DNA of 64,000 nucleotides, taken from Spinacia oleracea. Lineage: Eukaryota; Streptophyta; Magnoliopsida; Caryophyllales; Amaranthaceae. The translations under genes were made by a program, and so were the position numbers. The notes below the pieces were generated by a model, which saw only the letters and a list, made by a program, of their open reading frames with translations, had not been told where the DNA came from and made no database searches. The stretch is from positions 45,746,027-45,810,026 of the forward strand of contig NC_079491.1 in assembly GCF_020520425.1 (NCBI RefSeq), given 5' to 3'. Below are positions 1-13,400 of this stretch, one piece after another. The stretch's first letter is position 1, and each line of letters opens with the position of its first letter.

Positions 1-129
1 TTTTCTGTTTCAACTGCTGAAGTTATAACTGTGATTTCCTGTGTTGGTTACAAAAGTGGGAAACAAAAAGCTTGCCAAGCTGTGCGAGCTGGTCCAATGT
101 TGAAAACTACAGATCTAGGATTTCACTAG
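1..129 (+). CDS. Left-edge open frame, possible last exon of an upstream gene
   Basis: Frame 1 is open from the first base to a TAG at 127-129 (42 sense codons). Its peptide reads like protein, for example GYKSGKQKACQAVRAGPML, and the following bases look like a plant 3' UTR. I do not recognise a family. An open run of this length has roughly a one in eight chance of arising at random, so this may be intron or UTR sequence. It does not match any part of the first dehydrogenase module expected here. Confidence 0.2.
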   Translation, partial: FSVSTAEVITVISCVGYKSGKQKACQAVRAGPMLKTTDLGFH

Positions 130-1473
130 AAAATCCGTTAATCTGATAATCAATGCTGAAATTTAAATTACAAAGATTGAAGATTTAAGGGCTTTTATTT
201 GATAGGGTAAGTCTTCTTGATTGGAGCTCAATGAACTGTGGTTGTTAATTTTGTTACGCTGCAGTCTTCTGAAGGATTGCAGGGTAAGTGAGAGATGTGT
301 CTCATATTAAATTATTTCTGGCTGCGACGACTGTTTGTATACTGTTTGTATAATTGTGTTCAATACTGTCAGACTAGTTGTTGTATCTCCAAGTTGCACC
401 TCTGAATTCTGGGGTAATGAGGCTTATCAATCAAGTCAAAACTTGTTTATGGGCTGTTTAAATAGGAGGGTTTTGGGAATGGAAAAGGGCATTGTTAATT
501 TGTTACCCTCATCTTCCTTTATTGTTAACTTGGTATTTGTTTCAAAGTATTTTTTATTCTCTTGACCTATCTTTCCTGAATAGAGTAGAGCTACCCCGTT
601 ATGGTTCTTCCTGAGTTCCTGATTCCTGTACCCACCGCTTTATGACTTCCTTCCCCAATATTTGTTTGTTTTTTTGTTTTTTTGCATCTCCTTCTCCCCC
701 CTTGTTATCCTCAAGAAACATAAACATTGATATTTAAAAACGAAATTCCCCTTTCTTATTTACGCTTCTAATTCCATTCTTTTCACCTTTAGTGACTCAA
801 ACGTATTATACTATTTCCTTTTATCATTTGGAAATTGAAGGAACTTTTGAAAAAGTAGAATATGTTTTGAGACACGATCCCATATTCGTATTATGTTTGA
901 GGACAAAATTCTTGCATCCTTATTATTTTTGCATGTTACCATGTTTTGCACATGTCCTCAAGTCCAGGTAACCTTGTTTACATATAGACATAGACAACGG
1001 ATATCCTTCAATTGCCCTCCCTAGCACCACAAGCTAAAAACACAGAACAAGAACAATACATGGCCACTCCTTACTAGCAGCTCAGGTATCTCAAATTTTT
1101 ATAGTAGTCACCTCCAAAGAAATGGATGTAGTCCATGATTTAAGTACCTAAATAGAGAAAACATGAGAAAAATGAACAGACTCAAACTTTGTCTTCTGAT
1201 AGAATTTCTGTAAAGGGTTATGGGAGTCAAATAACTTGATCATGAGTAATACAAGGAAAAAGTTGTAGTTGAATCATAAAATAAATTACCCCAAAAGTTT
1301 GATTAACCTTGGACTTTTCTAACAAAACAACATATTCACAAGGAAATCTTTGGTTTGAAAAAAAAACTCAGCTTCAGCAACTATGTGCAACATAATACGA
1401 ACTGAGTTATGTGCACCAAATATGACCAATTATTGAGCTATTTCATGCGAAATCTGTCCTTGCAATTGTGCAG
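130..1473. other. AT-rich non-coding stretch before the first recognised exon
   Basis: I searched for the missing N-terminal exons of the fused dehydrogenase gene (Rossmann GxGxxG motif, catalytic-lysine exon) and found none. The region is T-rich, with no terminal repeats and no convincing ORF. It is either an upstream intron of the fused gene or the spacer and 3' UTR of a previous gene. Confidence 0.45.
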
Positions 1474-4400
1474 GGTTTTCAAGCATCATGTTCAACAGTG
1501 GTTAAGGGCTGACCATATGAAGCATCATAACTTGAATACCCTAGTTGAGAATTTGGTAAGACTGTTGAGTAAAGATTTACATATGTAACTTTTGTCATTA
1601 TATTTGCTACTACCTAACTGTTGACTTTCTGATTATCTAATTCTGGCTGACATGATGTGGTATGTGAATGTGATACATTTGCGCAATTTGTTTAATCAGT
1701 TTTCAAAAGTTATCCTTCTCCATTTATAAGAATCCACTTTTATTTGGGAGAAAGGTAGGCAGTGATAATGCAATGGCATTTGGTTGCATGATACTTTCCC
1801 AATTCCATAGCAATATTAAAGGATATCTTACTAATGAAACATCTTAGAACCAGCCACCTCCTTGTTTTGATAGATTAGGGTTAAAGGGGATTTACTTTTT
1901 TTCCTTCTAAGATTTTCTAGGTACTAATAGATCGGGTAATTATGCAGTTGTTGGAGTTAAATTAAGCATTGAAAATATCTACTCCTGTGTGATGTTCCCA
2001 ATTGTTTGCTGTGAGGCATAGTTGATTTCTAGATTTTCCCTGAGCATCTGAATTTTCACAAGGGAACTTTCTATTTCCTTAGTGTTGAAAACTGTAAGGA
2101 ATTCAAAGACTCAATAAGATGAGACATCCTGGAGTGGGATGTGGAACTACTCGCTTAGCCCAGTTAATTATACAATTTTAAAAAGTGTCTCAAAGATCTT
2201 CCATAATGCAAACACTAGCATTTTTCTCTAGCTAAATGGAGACATTTGGTAATTCATAATTGTATTTAAGCATATACCTGGCGAGGGTTTTTTGTTTCTT
2301 TTTCTGTTTTTTGATCTTCTTTTGCTGAAAGAACCTTACAATTATTTTTAAGAGTTGCAAATTTGTAATGGATAGGAATTCCTTGCAAGGTGAGTCCTTT
2401 TCCTATTTGTAATGCCTTGTCACTTTGTCAGTTAGCATGTAGTTACTCTTGAATTACGAATCGCACTTTAAGGATTTGTATGAGTGTAGCCAAAAGGCTA
2501 TATAATGGACAAACATTTCTGTTCAAATTTGATACAGGAATCTAATCTTCAGTTTTGGGTTTAAATACGAAAAATCAGTTCAAGCAGAGTTTCTCTTCAA
2601 TTTTCAAAGTGAACGACTACTATAGTTGCTTGTTCCTTCTAATTTTCTCTTGTTTTTATTACACCTTTTCATTTTAAATTAAGAAGAGCCAACGACAATC
2701 TCTCTTAGATAATGAGTTTTATTTTGTTTACTGGATTATATACTGCAAGTTTTCTAGTGATGCGAAGCAGTCTCAACCCTCAAGTAATTTGATGTATTTT
2801 AAATTTTTGGAATTTTTGTCAGAAATGACCTTTATAGTCAACAAATTGTGCAAAGGACCTTTTAAAAAAAAAATGTGAGATAGGACCCAAATCAGATTTT
2901 TTGTTGTGAATAGGGACCAAGACCCATTTTCCAGCAGTCAAACCCAATTCTCCGGCATTGATCAGCACGTGTACTGCACGTTACAAGTAAAAATGAATAA
3001 TTTTCTTTTTAAAAAAATTTCCCTCCAATATCCCCCCACCCCCTTAACTAACTTCAGAAAACCTAAAAAAAATCAAAAGAAAGAATTAAAAGAAGAAAAG
3101 ACAAAAAGGAAAAAGAAAAGAAAAATGAAAGCAGTCAGACCCCTGCTTCGGTCCTTCCTCTTCGCCCCCTTTGTTTTCGCTCTCTTGCTGCTATCCTATT
3201 CAAAGGAGAATTTTCTCCCTCCTTTGCAGCTTCTCGTGCTCCCTCCTCCTGTCCTCCATCATCATCAACCATCCTCACCATCCATCCTCATCTTCATCAA
3301 TGTTGAACTCAATCCAAGGGTGCAAAACGCAGCTTAACTCATCAATGGTCGCCGTCCATCATCATTCAATCGTGGCTATAAAATTTCATTAATCCGTACA
3401 ACACATCTGCATTTCCTAACCTTTCGCCGAGGCAAATTCATCCGAATCAGCAAAGAAAAAGAAATTAGCTTATGAACCCTAATTTCAAGAGTTCAGAAAT
3501 TGGAGAAATTGGACCAAATTTTGGGGCTTTTACTGTTATCGTATACGAATTGGCATGACAATCAAAGGGGAATTGACGATTTTTTTTTAAACTACAGGCA
3601 ACGAATTCATGAAAAAATGGAGCACGAAAATGGCGAAGAAAACAGAGTAAAGGGAGAGAGAAAACGATTTTTTTTTAATGTTTCTGAAGTTTGTTAAGGG
3701 GGGGAAATGTTGGAGGGAAAGAATTAAAAAAAAAAAATTATTCGTTTTAATGGGTCACGTGTTGGGCACGTGATGGTCAACGCCGTAGAATGGGTTTGAC
3801 TGTCGGAAAATTGGTTTGACTGCCGGAAAATGGGTCTTGGTCCCTATTCACAACAAAAAAACTTGATTTGGGTCGTATCTCACAATTTTGTTTTAAAAGG
3901 TCCTTTGTCACAATTTTTGGACTATAAAAGGTCATTTATGACAAAAATTCCTAAATTTTTTGCTGATAATAATTATTTATCTGTAGAAGATGAAGATGGC
4001 CGTCCCGTTGTCGTCTCGTTATTGCTTTTGGGTCAATTGGAAACAACCTCTCTGCAATTGTAGGGGTAAGGTTGCGTACGACCGACCCCACCTTACCCCG
4101 CTTCTAGCGGGAGCCTCTTTGAGGCAATGGGGTAATGATAATGATAATGATAATGATAATGAAATAATTATTTATCTGTAGAAATTGCACACTTTCTTAT
4201 ATACAAACTGTCGGACATGTCTTTGAGCTGGTACAGTGGTGCTATTTTGAAATGTTGCTAATATATGCTTGCATATTAAAGGGAAGTATTGTAGGTTTGG
4301 CTAAATCTCTTCCGTTTCCACTGCCACTCCTCGGAGTTTCGCATCAACAGCTTCTTGGTACTGATTGCCAAATCTAATTTCTTTCTGCTCTATGTTTTAT

Positions 4401-7400
4401 CTGTTTTTATCTTAATCTTAATCTGTAAAATATCTAATTCTTTCTTGATTGTTTTTGGTGGCTTTTCCAGGGTGTTCACATGGCAGCGGAGACGACGACA
4501 AGGCACCATTGTTTAAGGTGATTCTGGTTTTGCATAATCTTCCTAAAGGATTCTGCTCTTGTTGTGCTGGACTTCAGGCTATAGATAGTACTGTTCATAC
4601 AATATTGTATTTATTCATGTGGTGCTTACTATTCTTTATTAGGTATGGGAGAAAGTTATTGGAATAAAACTTGACGATGCTGCTAATGAAGAAACTTATA
4701 ATCCTTTGGAATTAGCAACAATGCTGGAGTCCAAGTCAAAGGCGGTTAACCGAATTGGTTTTATTGGTCTTGGAGCAATGGGGTTTGGCATGGCAACTAC
4801 TCTACTGAGGTCAAAATTTACCGTCGTTGGTTATGATGTAATACCACTTTCTCTTGCTGCATTTGGTTTTTTAATCTTAAATGGGGTAAATGTTATGGAA
4901 CCGTATCTCCCCGCCCCCTCTTCCCCCACCCCCCACCCCACCCCTCTCCCGGGTTTTTTATCCCTCTGCACATAAGAAGACCGTCTTTGTCTGACTAAGG
5001 GGCTTTTTCTCCAAGTATCTTTACCCTCTATTGTTGCTAGATCACTTGGTGGCATTTGGGGATCATCATAAAATGTACCTTTTCTAAAATGACTCAAGTA
5101 GTGCTCTAAGAAGCATGAAGTACAAGCTTGAGAAGATCCAGCAGAAGCTAAACCTAACGTGAATTCGACTACCTTATGGCCTCTTAGAAAAGCCTTTCTT
5201 TGACTTGTGTTCATTATGTATAATTCATTGCTCACTTTAAGTATCTAGCTCCATGGTCCTCTTTTTTCCCAGAGTAAACTTCAAAATAATGGCTCAGTTC
5301 TATTATATCGCAGTTGGATATATTGAACCCAAGTATTACTGGAGTTTGGGAACACTTGTCTTCCCTTATGGTTCCACAAGTAAACCGAGGCTGAAGTTGT
5401 CCTGTAGGAATGAAGGCATTTGCATCATCTTCTGTTAATGATTATTCCACATACTGGGTTCTTCTTAGGAGTCCAAATTCTGCTTGCTTGGAAGGCTCCA
5501 CGCCAGGCTTCTACCTAATAAAACAGTTGCAAAAGTTTGTAGAGGGCCTACAGACATGTGTACATCTGAAAAAAGATATCGTTGTACTTTAAAGTCATGT
5601 TGCCGAATCATTATGTCCTGTTTACTTGTTCATGTGATGGGATAACAGAAACCGAAGACTTTCATGCCATTTAGTTCTATATCAGGCTTATTTTGGTAAA
5701 TTTGTGAATGAAATCATGAATTCCCATTTTCTGGGAGAATTTCGTGACTTATCTCCCCTGCCTGGTGAATTTTAACTTTCATATAGACAAATGATGTATT
5801 TTTATTAAATAAGATTGCTTATTGACATTGTGATAACTTGTGAGTTGTGATGATGACACGAAGTATGTAAAACCCATAAATTACTAATAGCAGTACAGAA
5901 GCCTTTTTTATTTTTTATTTTTCCTTATCTCCTTTTTATTCTTGAAATTGGTCTTAAATAAACTGGTTATTGTTGCTAAATATCAATGTCAAACATTTTC
6001 TATTCATCTGATGATGCATCTATGTAATTTGTTTTACGTCTTTTTAATATCTTTTGTTTTTAATTAATGGTAGGTTTATAAACCAACACTTTCTCGATTT
6101 ATTGAAGCGGGTGGATTAGTGGGAAACTCTCCACTAGAAGTAGCGAAAGGTATATTGATTCTTTTTTCATCTGATTAGAAAGTACTTAGAAGAAGTCATG
6201 AATTAAGTATTTGATTATGCACCCACCCATGATGGGAGTCTCTGGGACAGGATGCGTCAGATTAGTTTTTTTAAGAACTTTGAACTCAGGACTATTAGTT
6301 CTCTGCAACTCATGATGGTTTGGACCTTGGCGTTTCCTTAGTATAATTCCACAAAATATAACTAAAGGGTTTCACTCTTCCAGTCTCTACTTCTCTCTGT
6401 AGCTTCCTATACCGTGATTACCATCACGCCTTCACTGTATAAAAAGTATACACTATTAGATAACTTTCATCATCATTCATCATCATTATTATTATCATTA
6501 CCCCATTGCCTCAAAGAGACTCCCACAACAAGCAAGGTAAGTGGGGGTCGGACGTACGCAACCTTACCCCTGCACTTGCAGAGAGGTTGTTTCCAATTGA
6601 CCCAAAATAGATAACGGGACAACCATCTTCTACTTCATGGAAAGGAAGAGAAGAGGTTTTAAGAGCCATTTTAATTTAGTCAATTACATCCCAAAGCCAA
6701 AAGAACAAATGAATATTGTGACTTTTAAGCTTGGAACTTCTTATATTGATCCATTAGCAGCATCTGATCAGACACGTCAAGCTTTGCTATGTTTTTCATC
6801 CTTTTTCAAGGATCATAACTGAGTTTCAATGTCAATTTTAAGTGTTGGATACTTGAACCTGTATTCATTTAGAAAATTATTTATGAGTGTCGGACTACAA
6901 AAGGCTCACTTCTGGCAATTGTCAAATGTATTCCCCCCCCCCCCACCCCACCCCTTGCGGTTATCTCAAGCCATCTTGATTCAATCTGAATGTTTATCTT
7001 CAGGTGTTGATGTGCTCGTGATAATGGTTACTAATGAAGCTCAAGCAGAAAGTGTCCTTTTTGGAGATCTAGGTGCTGTCCAGGGTATGTTCCAGCGTTT
7101 TTCTGCTTAAAGGCTTATGCTTACCTTAAGAGTTTATTCATCTGCTTGAAATCTATTTAAAATATATCTCATACGAAGCATCAGAACACGTTCTCTGTGA
7201 TTTAAATGGCTTATAGGTATCTTTATATAAATTTTCCATGGAAATAATATTAACTTGATGCTTTCTGATTTTTGTTACGGTATTTTAGTTCTTTCAGCAG
7301 GAGCAGCTATTATTTTGTCATCCACGGTTTCTCCAGCATATGTGAGCCAGCTGGATCAGCGTTTACAAGGTATGTTGAATATGGCTTTCCCTACATTGAA

Positions 7401-10400
7401 GGTCATGGAAGTGGCAAGATTTCTGATATTCATTTTGTGTCATGCTGCATTGAACTCCTATGCATCGTAGATTATATGATCAGCTGTCCTGTCAAATTAA
7501 TGCCCTATGTGAAATGAGTGCAGACAAGGACTTAAAATTGGTGGATGCCCCTGTTTCCGGTGGCGTGAAAAGAGCCTCCTCTGGATCTCTTACGGTGTGT
7601 AAATAATCTTCTGCTTGGAGCTTCATTTACTCTTTTGGCGATAATTCTGAAAAAAAGAAACTGTTAACTATTTACTAGCTGCAAGAAGTCTTATAAGATG
7701 AATAAGTCAGACTTTGCATAAAATGTTTTGGGCATCAAACATGATTCATGAAAGAAAAAGAAGCTTCCATAGTAGAATATCATATCCGCACAAAGACATG
7801 CATAAAGAATCATAAACGTAAAAGTCAAGCATTTAATTACAATAGCATCATAGCTTTCATTTGATAGAGGTGGAGCACTTCTAAATTTATTGTGCGGATC
7901 TCGGTTGTTTGGTCAGTTGGATTCTAGTTTCTTACAATGCATCACTTTGAACCATAAGCTAATAAGCATGAATATATGGTGCTCGATCTTTTTTGATATT
8001 GAGTGGATGTTTTCTGTGCGGTTGGGTCATTTGGTGACCACTAAACTTACCAGTGAAACACTTTTACAGGTAATGGCATCAGGAACAGATGAAGCCCTGG
8101 AACGATGTATTTCAGTACTTTCTGGTAATAGGCATTACAATTCTGTTAATAATACTTCCAGCTCCAGGTATATCATATTAAAACTGATTGGTACTTGTAT
8201 TCGTTATTCACAGCATTGAGTGAGAAGCTATACATCATTAAAGGAGGATGTGGAGCTGGAAGGTAGCTTTGGCACTTTTCAAGAAGAATTTGTACTTTTT
8301 TTATTTTTGTTTTGCTAATTGCAGCTGGTGACGGCATTACAATCATGTCTCCATTCCATATAATGTGATGTGTCATGTTTCTGCTAAAATTTTCAACATT
8401 TCATTTAGAAAGGAATGTCGAACGTATCATTCACTGAAAGGCTGATCATAGCAATAGTGAGCAACAATAACATCGTTTTTCTTTTCTTGTTTACAATTCT
8501 TTTCTGGCCCGGTAGACTATATTAATGTGTCTTTGAATTGAAGGATGAAAGAGTAACTGGGTAGTGGGTACTGCATCTATGGGACATAAGTATTTTGTAT
8601 TTCCTGTTATTATGTAAACACCTAGCAATAGGAGATCTATGATCTATCATTGCAATGATGATAGTTTTACTATTATCTATGAGACAGTTGTTTTTTTACA
8701 TATTTTTTTAATTAATTTCTAAAAGCAGAGGCAGACCACATATTATGAGACTGACCATCTTTTTTTTTTTTTTTTTTACCCTTTTTTGAAGTTGTGTTAA
8801 GATGGTTAATCAACTACTTGCCGGAGTTCATATAGCATCTGCAGCGGAGGCGTTGGCCTTTGGTGCTCGCTTGGGTCTGCATACAAGAAACCTATTTCAA
8901 ATCATAACCTCATCTAGCGGAACATCCTGGTAACTATCAAAACCTGCAACTCCAAATTTGACATTGGTTTTCTGTTTTATGTACTCTGTAACTTGTAGTA
9001 AATAGTAATGCATTTTGAAAAAGCTTCTTTCAATTGAAGTTATTCTATACATGCAATTCTTTCATTGATGTTTGCAAACTGTTCATTTTGTTTGGAAAGG
9101 TATTTTTGAGTATGTACATCTTCAGAGGACCAGGTTTCCTACTTCATGAATACAATTATATAAACGCATTAGTCATACAGTTACTGTCACAATAAATTTC
9201 TTAAATTATATTTTCAGTCGTCTCCGGAAAAAAGATTCAATCTCATTTATCTTCTCATATGGCCTTCAGAACCAGACCAAATTCATAGACAAATTTCTTC
9301 TTTAGATTACGTAATTTGTATTGAAGTTAGTAAACAAATGGTAAAACGCTCATGAACTTACCACAAAGGTGAAGAAAGGACTGATGACCTAGTGTGTAGT
9401 TCTACTTGTTGTCACAAAAATAAAAGACACATTCTTTACCCTTCTCATAAGATTGATAATGTCTTCTGACGGTTATTGTTTAGGGGGCGTGTGATTAGGA
9501 AGCTTGTACGGGTTTGGAAAGAAGTTAGAACTTGAAATCTGACACAATGTGTTTGGTTCAGTTGTATCTAATCCCCCCTCCTATTACTAGTAAATGGTTT
9601 ATCGTTTGGGAATTAGGAATTAAATCCAACTTTTTGTAACATAAATACCTCGTTTGTGTTTTTATTCTGTTGTAATATTTTGGTGCATGAGGGTCAAATT
9701 ATTTTTGTGTCCCCTATATTCTCATATCAACAATTAATGAACATTGTTGCAAAATAAAATATACACTTCAACATTTACTTGTCAGTTGTCGCTTATCTAA
9801 AATAACACATTAAATCAAATAAAAAGGTTTAACAGTACACGCACGCTGTACACCACCATCTAAATAAAGTATAAACCATCAAATTTGTAGTCTACGTCAA
9901 AGCCAAAAATGGATGACACAAATGAGTTAGTGTTACCACTTTAAAGATTAAGTACTGCTTCTACCTTCCAGTAATCACAAGGATTTCAAAGGAGAATATC
10001 ATTTGGCTTATATTTGATTAAAAATAATGAGAGGGTTCCTTTCGTTTGGAATTTTGGCAAAGTAGAAATCCCATATAGTTAAATTTTACTTTTGCCTAAT
10101 AACTTCATTTTCACATTCTTAAGATTTGTATTCATGGCATTATCAATAGTTGTTAAATAGGTATTGATATCGTCAATGAAACTTGAAATTCAGTAGCCAC
10201 TATTTCAATAGAGTTTAAGTCTGCAAACTAAGGATATCCCTTTTTCTCCTTTCCCTTTGGAGTCTTCTCTTTTCTCTTTTATTTACAGTTTTCATGTACT
10301 TTTTAAATTGATCTGATTTACTTCTATTAGTTTTTTCTGTACTTTTAATCAAATAAACGATAAAACGAAAACTTATCTGTTTGATGATTATTAACTAGTA

Positions 10401-13400
10401 TAATACTCGTGCAATTGCACGGTTTAAACATATATTATGATTTACATATGTTAGTATTTCAATCATATTGCCTAATTATTCAATCTTCATTTGCTTATCT
10501 TTGATGGTTTTATTATTGGTGTGTTCTTTAAAACACTAAACTTAGGCTCAGTTCTGTTCGACTTATTTTTACTTTTTTCAGACAAAATAAGTTCAGTTAA
10601 GTTTTGTTAAGTTCAGATAATATAAGTTCAGAAAAGATAAGTTATTTTTTCATACATTTTCGTTTATTTCAGACAAAATAAGTTTTTTTATAAGTCCAAT
10701 AGAATGGAGGCTTATAGTTGCACCCTTTATTGTTAATTAACCGAACCATATTTTTGTTTGGATTTGTCATACTCATTTTTATAAAAGTAAAATCAAAATA
10801 TGCACATGAACAATCTATATTATACGCAGTATTCATTTTGATTTCTAAGGTAACCTTACCTCTGAATTGGAACCATTTTCTTTCTTAATTAATGGACAAA
10901 CATACAATTACAACCCCCTCCAAATGAGTGCCTAATTATTAAGAAATAGCTAATAGGCCTAGTACTATACCAATGAAAAGGTCCAAAATGGATAAAAAAA
11001 TACTCCGTATTTTGTGATGGTGTAGATGATTAATAATATTATAAAAAAAATTTGGAAACAAAACAATAATATAATCATAATGTTTGAAAATATCTTAAAC
11101 ATTTTAAATACACTAAAATAATAAAAATGAAATTAGTTTTCTCATGTGATCACTCTGCTAGGGTTTATCCCCGGTAGTGTCTATCCTAATGTTTGGGGAA
11201 AATATCCTCCTAAAGTTTATCAATTATTTTATGCTAAAAAATAGTTCTAAGATGCACTACGGTAATTTTATTTCAATAATCACAAATTTAGTTATTTGCA
11301 ACTCATTCAACACAAAATTAAGAAAATTTCTCTCTATATTTACAAATCATTGAATAGGAAAAGTTTTACATCAAACTTTATGCTACTACATTAGGAGGTT
11401 AATCATAAATTTATACAATTTGATAAACTACCAGATCGAATTCTCTAAAGATGCATTGAATAAAATTTCAATTACTTGTCTCGTATGATTCATCATATTT
11501 GTCTCTTTCTTGATATTTTATTTGACACCTTTATATGACGGCATAATTAGAATTTAATATATTTGATGTGCGAAAAAATAAAATTGATAAAAATAAATAT
11601 TGATAAAATATACCAAGTCTATAAGAATAAGTCCTTGAGTATCATGTTCCTATATAATTGCTACACATTATTTTCATAACAAGTGCCATCAAAATTAAAT
11701 ACTTTTTAAATATTTACATTGACCTTACATTTTACTATTTTAAAAATAATTGCCAAACATGTTATTTAAAATTTGAGGCACGCATCACGAGCATTTAGAT
11801 ACAATCATAAGCTTGTTGTAGCACATGTGCACTTGTACCCTTGCAATATACACAGTTTACAAATCCTAATACCTAATTTGTACAAAATCAAATAAGTTTA
11901 ATATAATAAGAATTGTTGTATTCCCTCCATTTTTTTGTTGGTTACACTTTTATTTTCATTCTTTTTTTTTTTTGGTTACGCTTCCAGTTCATTCTTATTA
12001 TGGCAAAGTTTTGTCCCATAATCCCACATTAACCATATGTTAGTAACTTATTCATAGTATATTGATTACCACAATTTGAGTGCTCAATAGATGTATTATT
12101 AAATTGTTCCATCGACAAATTCATAACATTTAGTTAATGGGTTTGAATAAAATTTCATGTCCTCTATATCTCTCCTAAATTCCTAATTTAACCACTTACC
12201 CGTTGGAGGGTAAAAATAGTTAAATTAATTTATAGGTTAACACTATATCGAAACATTAACGTTATGATCCTAAATTGATCGGAAGGAAGGATCCTAGGTG
12301 CTTGATTGCGTGTACTTTATCTAGTATATTTATAAATTATCAATTTTAAATGTTACATCACTTTAATTTTTGGTTTAATGTGATACCACTGATTACTCAA
12401 TGTTTGGTACTTTTAAATTTCCAATATGATTCAAATCTTCATTTTAAAAGAAAAAAATATATAAATATTGGTAATTAAGGTAGATTATTTGGTTTTCACG
12501 TACATGGTACTGGTTTTTTCTTTTGATATGAGATATTGGTAATCAAGGATAGAATATTTGTCACAAAATATTTTAGATTGTAATGTATTTTAAATATTGA
12601 GGAACATTACGAAAGTCAGGATGGTTCTTACTCGATATTAGATAAAATTAGCTAGATTGTACTATGTACTTTATTTAATTTCTCAAAAGGTCTACCTTCT
12701 TGTTCATCAATACATTTTGTGTGAACAGATTTCCTATGGATTATAATTCGGTACTTCCCAAAGTATTAATATTCTCACTTTTCTTTTTGAATTCTCTTTC
12801 GGAGGTTACCACTAATCATAACCTCAGCCATAATTAATGAACTAAATTTATTAAAAAATTTAGATTATATTTGAACGAAATTTATTCAAACAAAAGAAAA
12901 GATGCTGAAGTTAAAAATATGCACAATAACCTTTATCCCTAAATATAGTATCCTATCCAAACCCTTCTTTTTAACGGACATTGAGGAACCCCTTAAATTA
13001 GTTTCTTACTCTTAGCTAGAATTCTTATGAGCCGTATATTGCAATTAAACACTTTAAAATAATATTTTTCGTTATCATACTAATGTATGATAGATCACAC
13101 GTTCAAATTTCCGCCCCATGTCCTTGCGGCGATTTTAGAAACCTCATACTTATGAGATGTAAAGAACTTATGGTAACTAATAAATAATATAGCAAAACCC
13201 ATCTCTCACCACCATTACAAATACAATAATCCATAATATCAAATGTGAGAGAACGGTGGAAGTGTACAATAGCAAGATTAGGAAATAATTTTGTCTAATA
13301 TGTAAGGTGCACAATTATATTCCAACATATATATTGTATAGAGCAGCATCTATAACACCTACAAGTTGGGGAAAAAGGGATTACCTCGGAAAAAACAGTA

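Larger units (their letters stand above)
1474..4702 (+). other. Module 1 tail: C-terminal part of the first dehydrogenase domain plus linker
   Basis: Exons 1474-1555, 4282-4357, 4471-4517 and the start of 4643-4837 encode the all-helical C-terminal region of a 3-hydroxyisobutyrate dehydrogenase-like domain. Readable parts include LNTLVENL, AKSLPFPLPLLGVSHQQLL and VWEKVIGIKLDDAANEE. The NAD-binding half and the catalytic lysine exon would lie upstream and are not in the window. The exon at 4282 uses the acceptor AAAG; the alternative acceptor GTAG at 4294 would break the phase. Confidence 0.8.

Noticed and set aside
2906..3337. 143-codon open frame (+)
   Set aside because: It lies in the non-autonomous MULE, spans its TIR and a low-complexity A-rich/CT-rich interior, and resembles no protein.
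4831..5235. 134-codon open frame (-)
   Set aside because: Antisense to the fused gene's exon and intron; no domain and no splice support.
13085..13140. tRNA-like box B (GTTCAAATTTCC) in the 5.1 kb intron
   Set aside because: No cloverleaf or box A at the right distance; at most a SINE relic.
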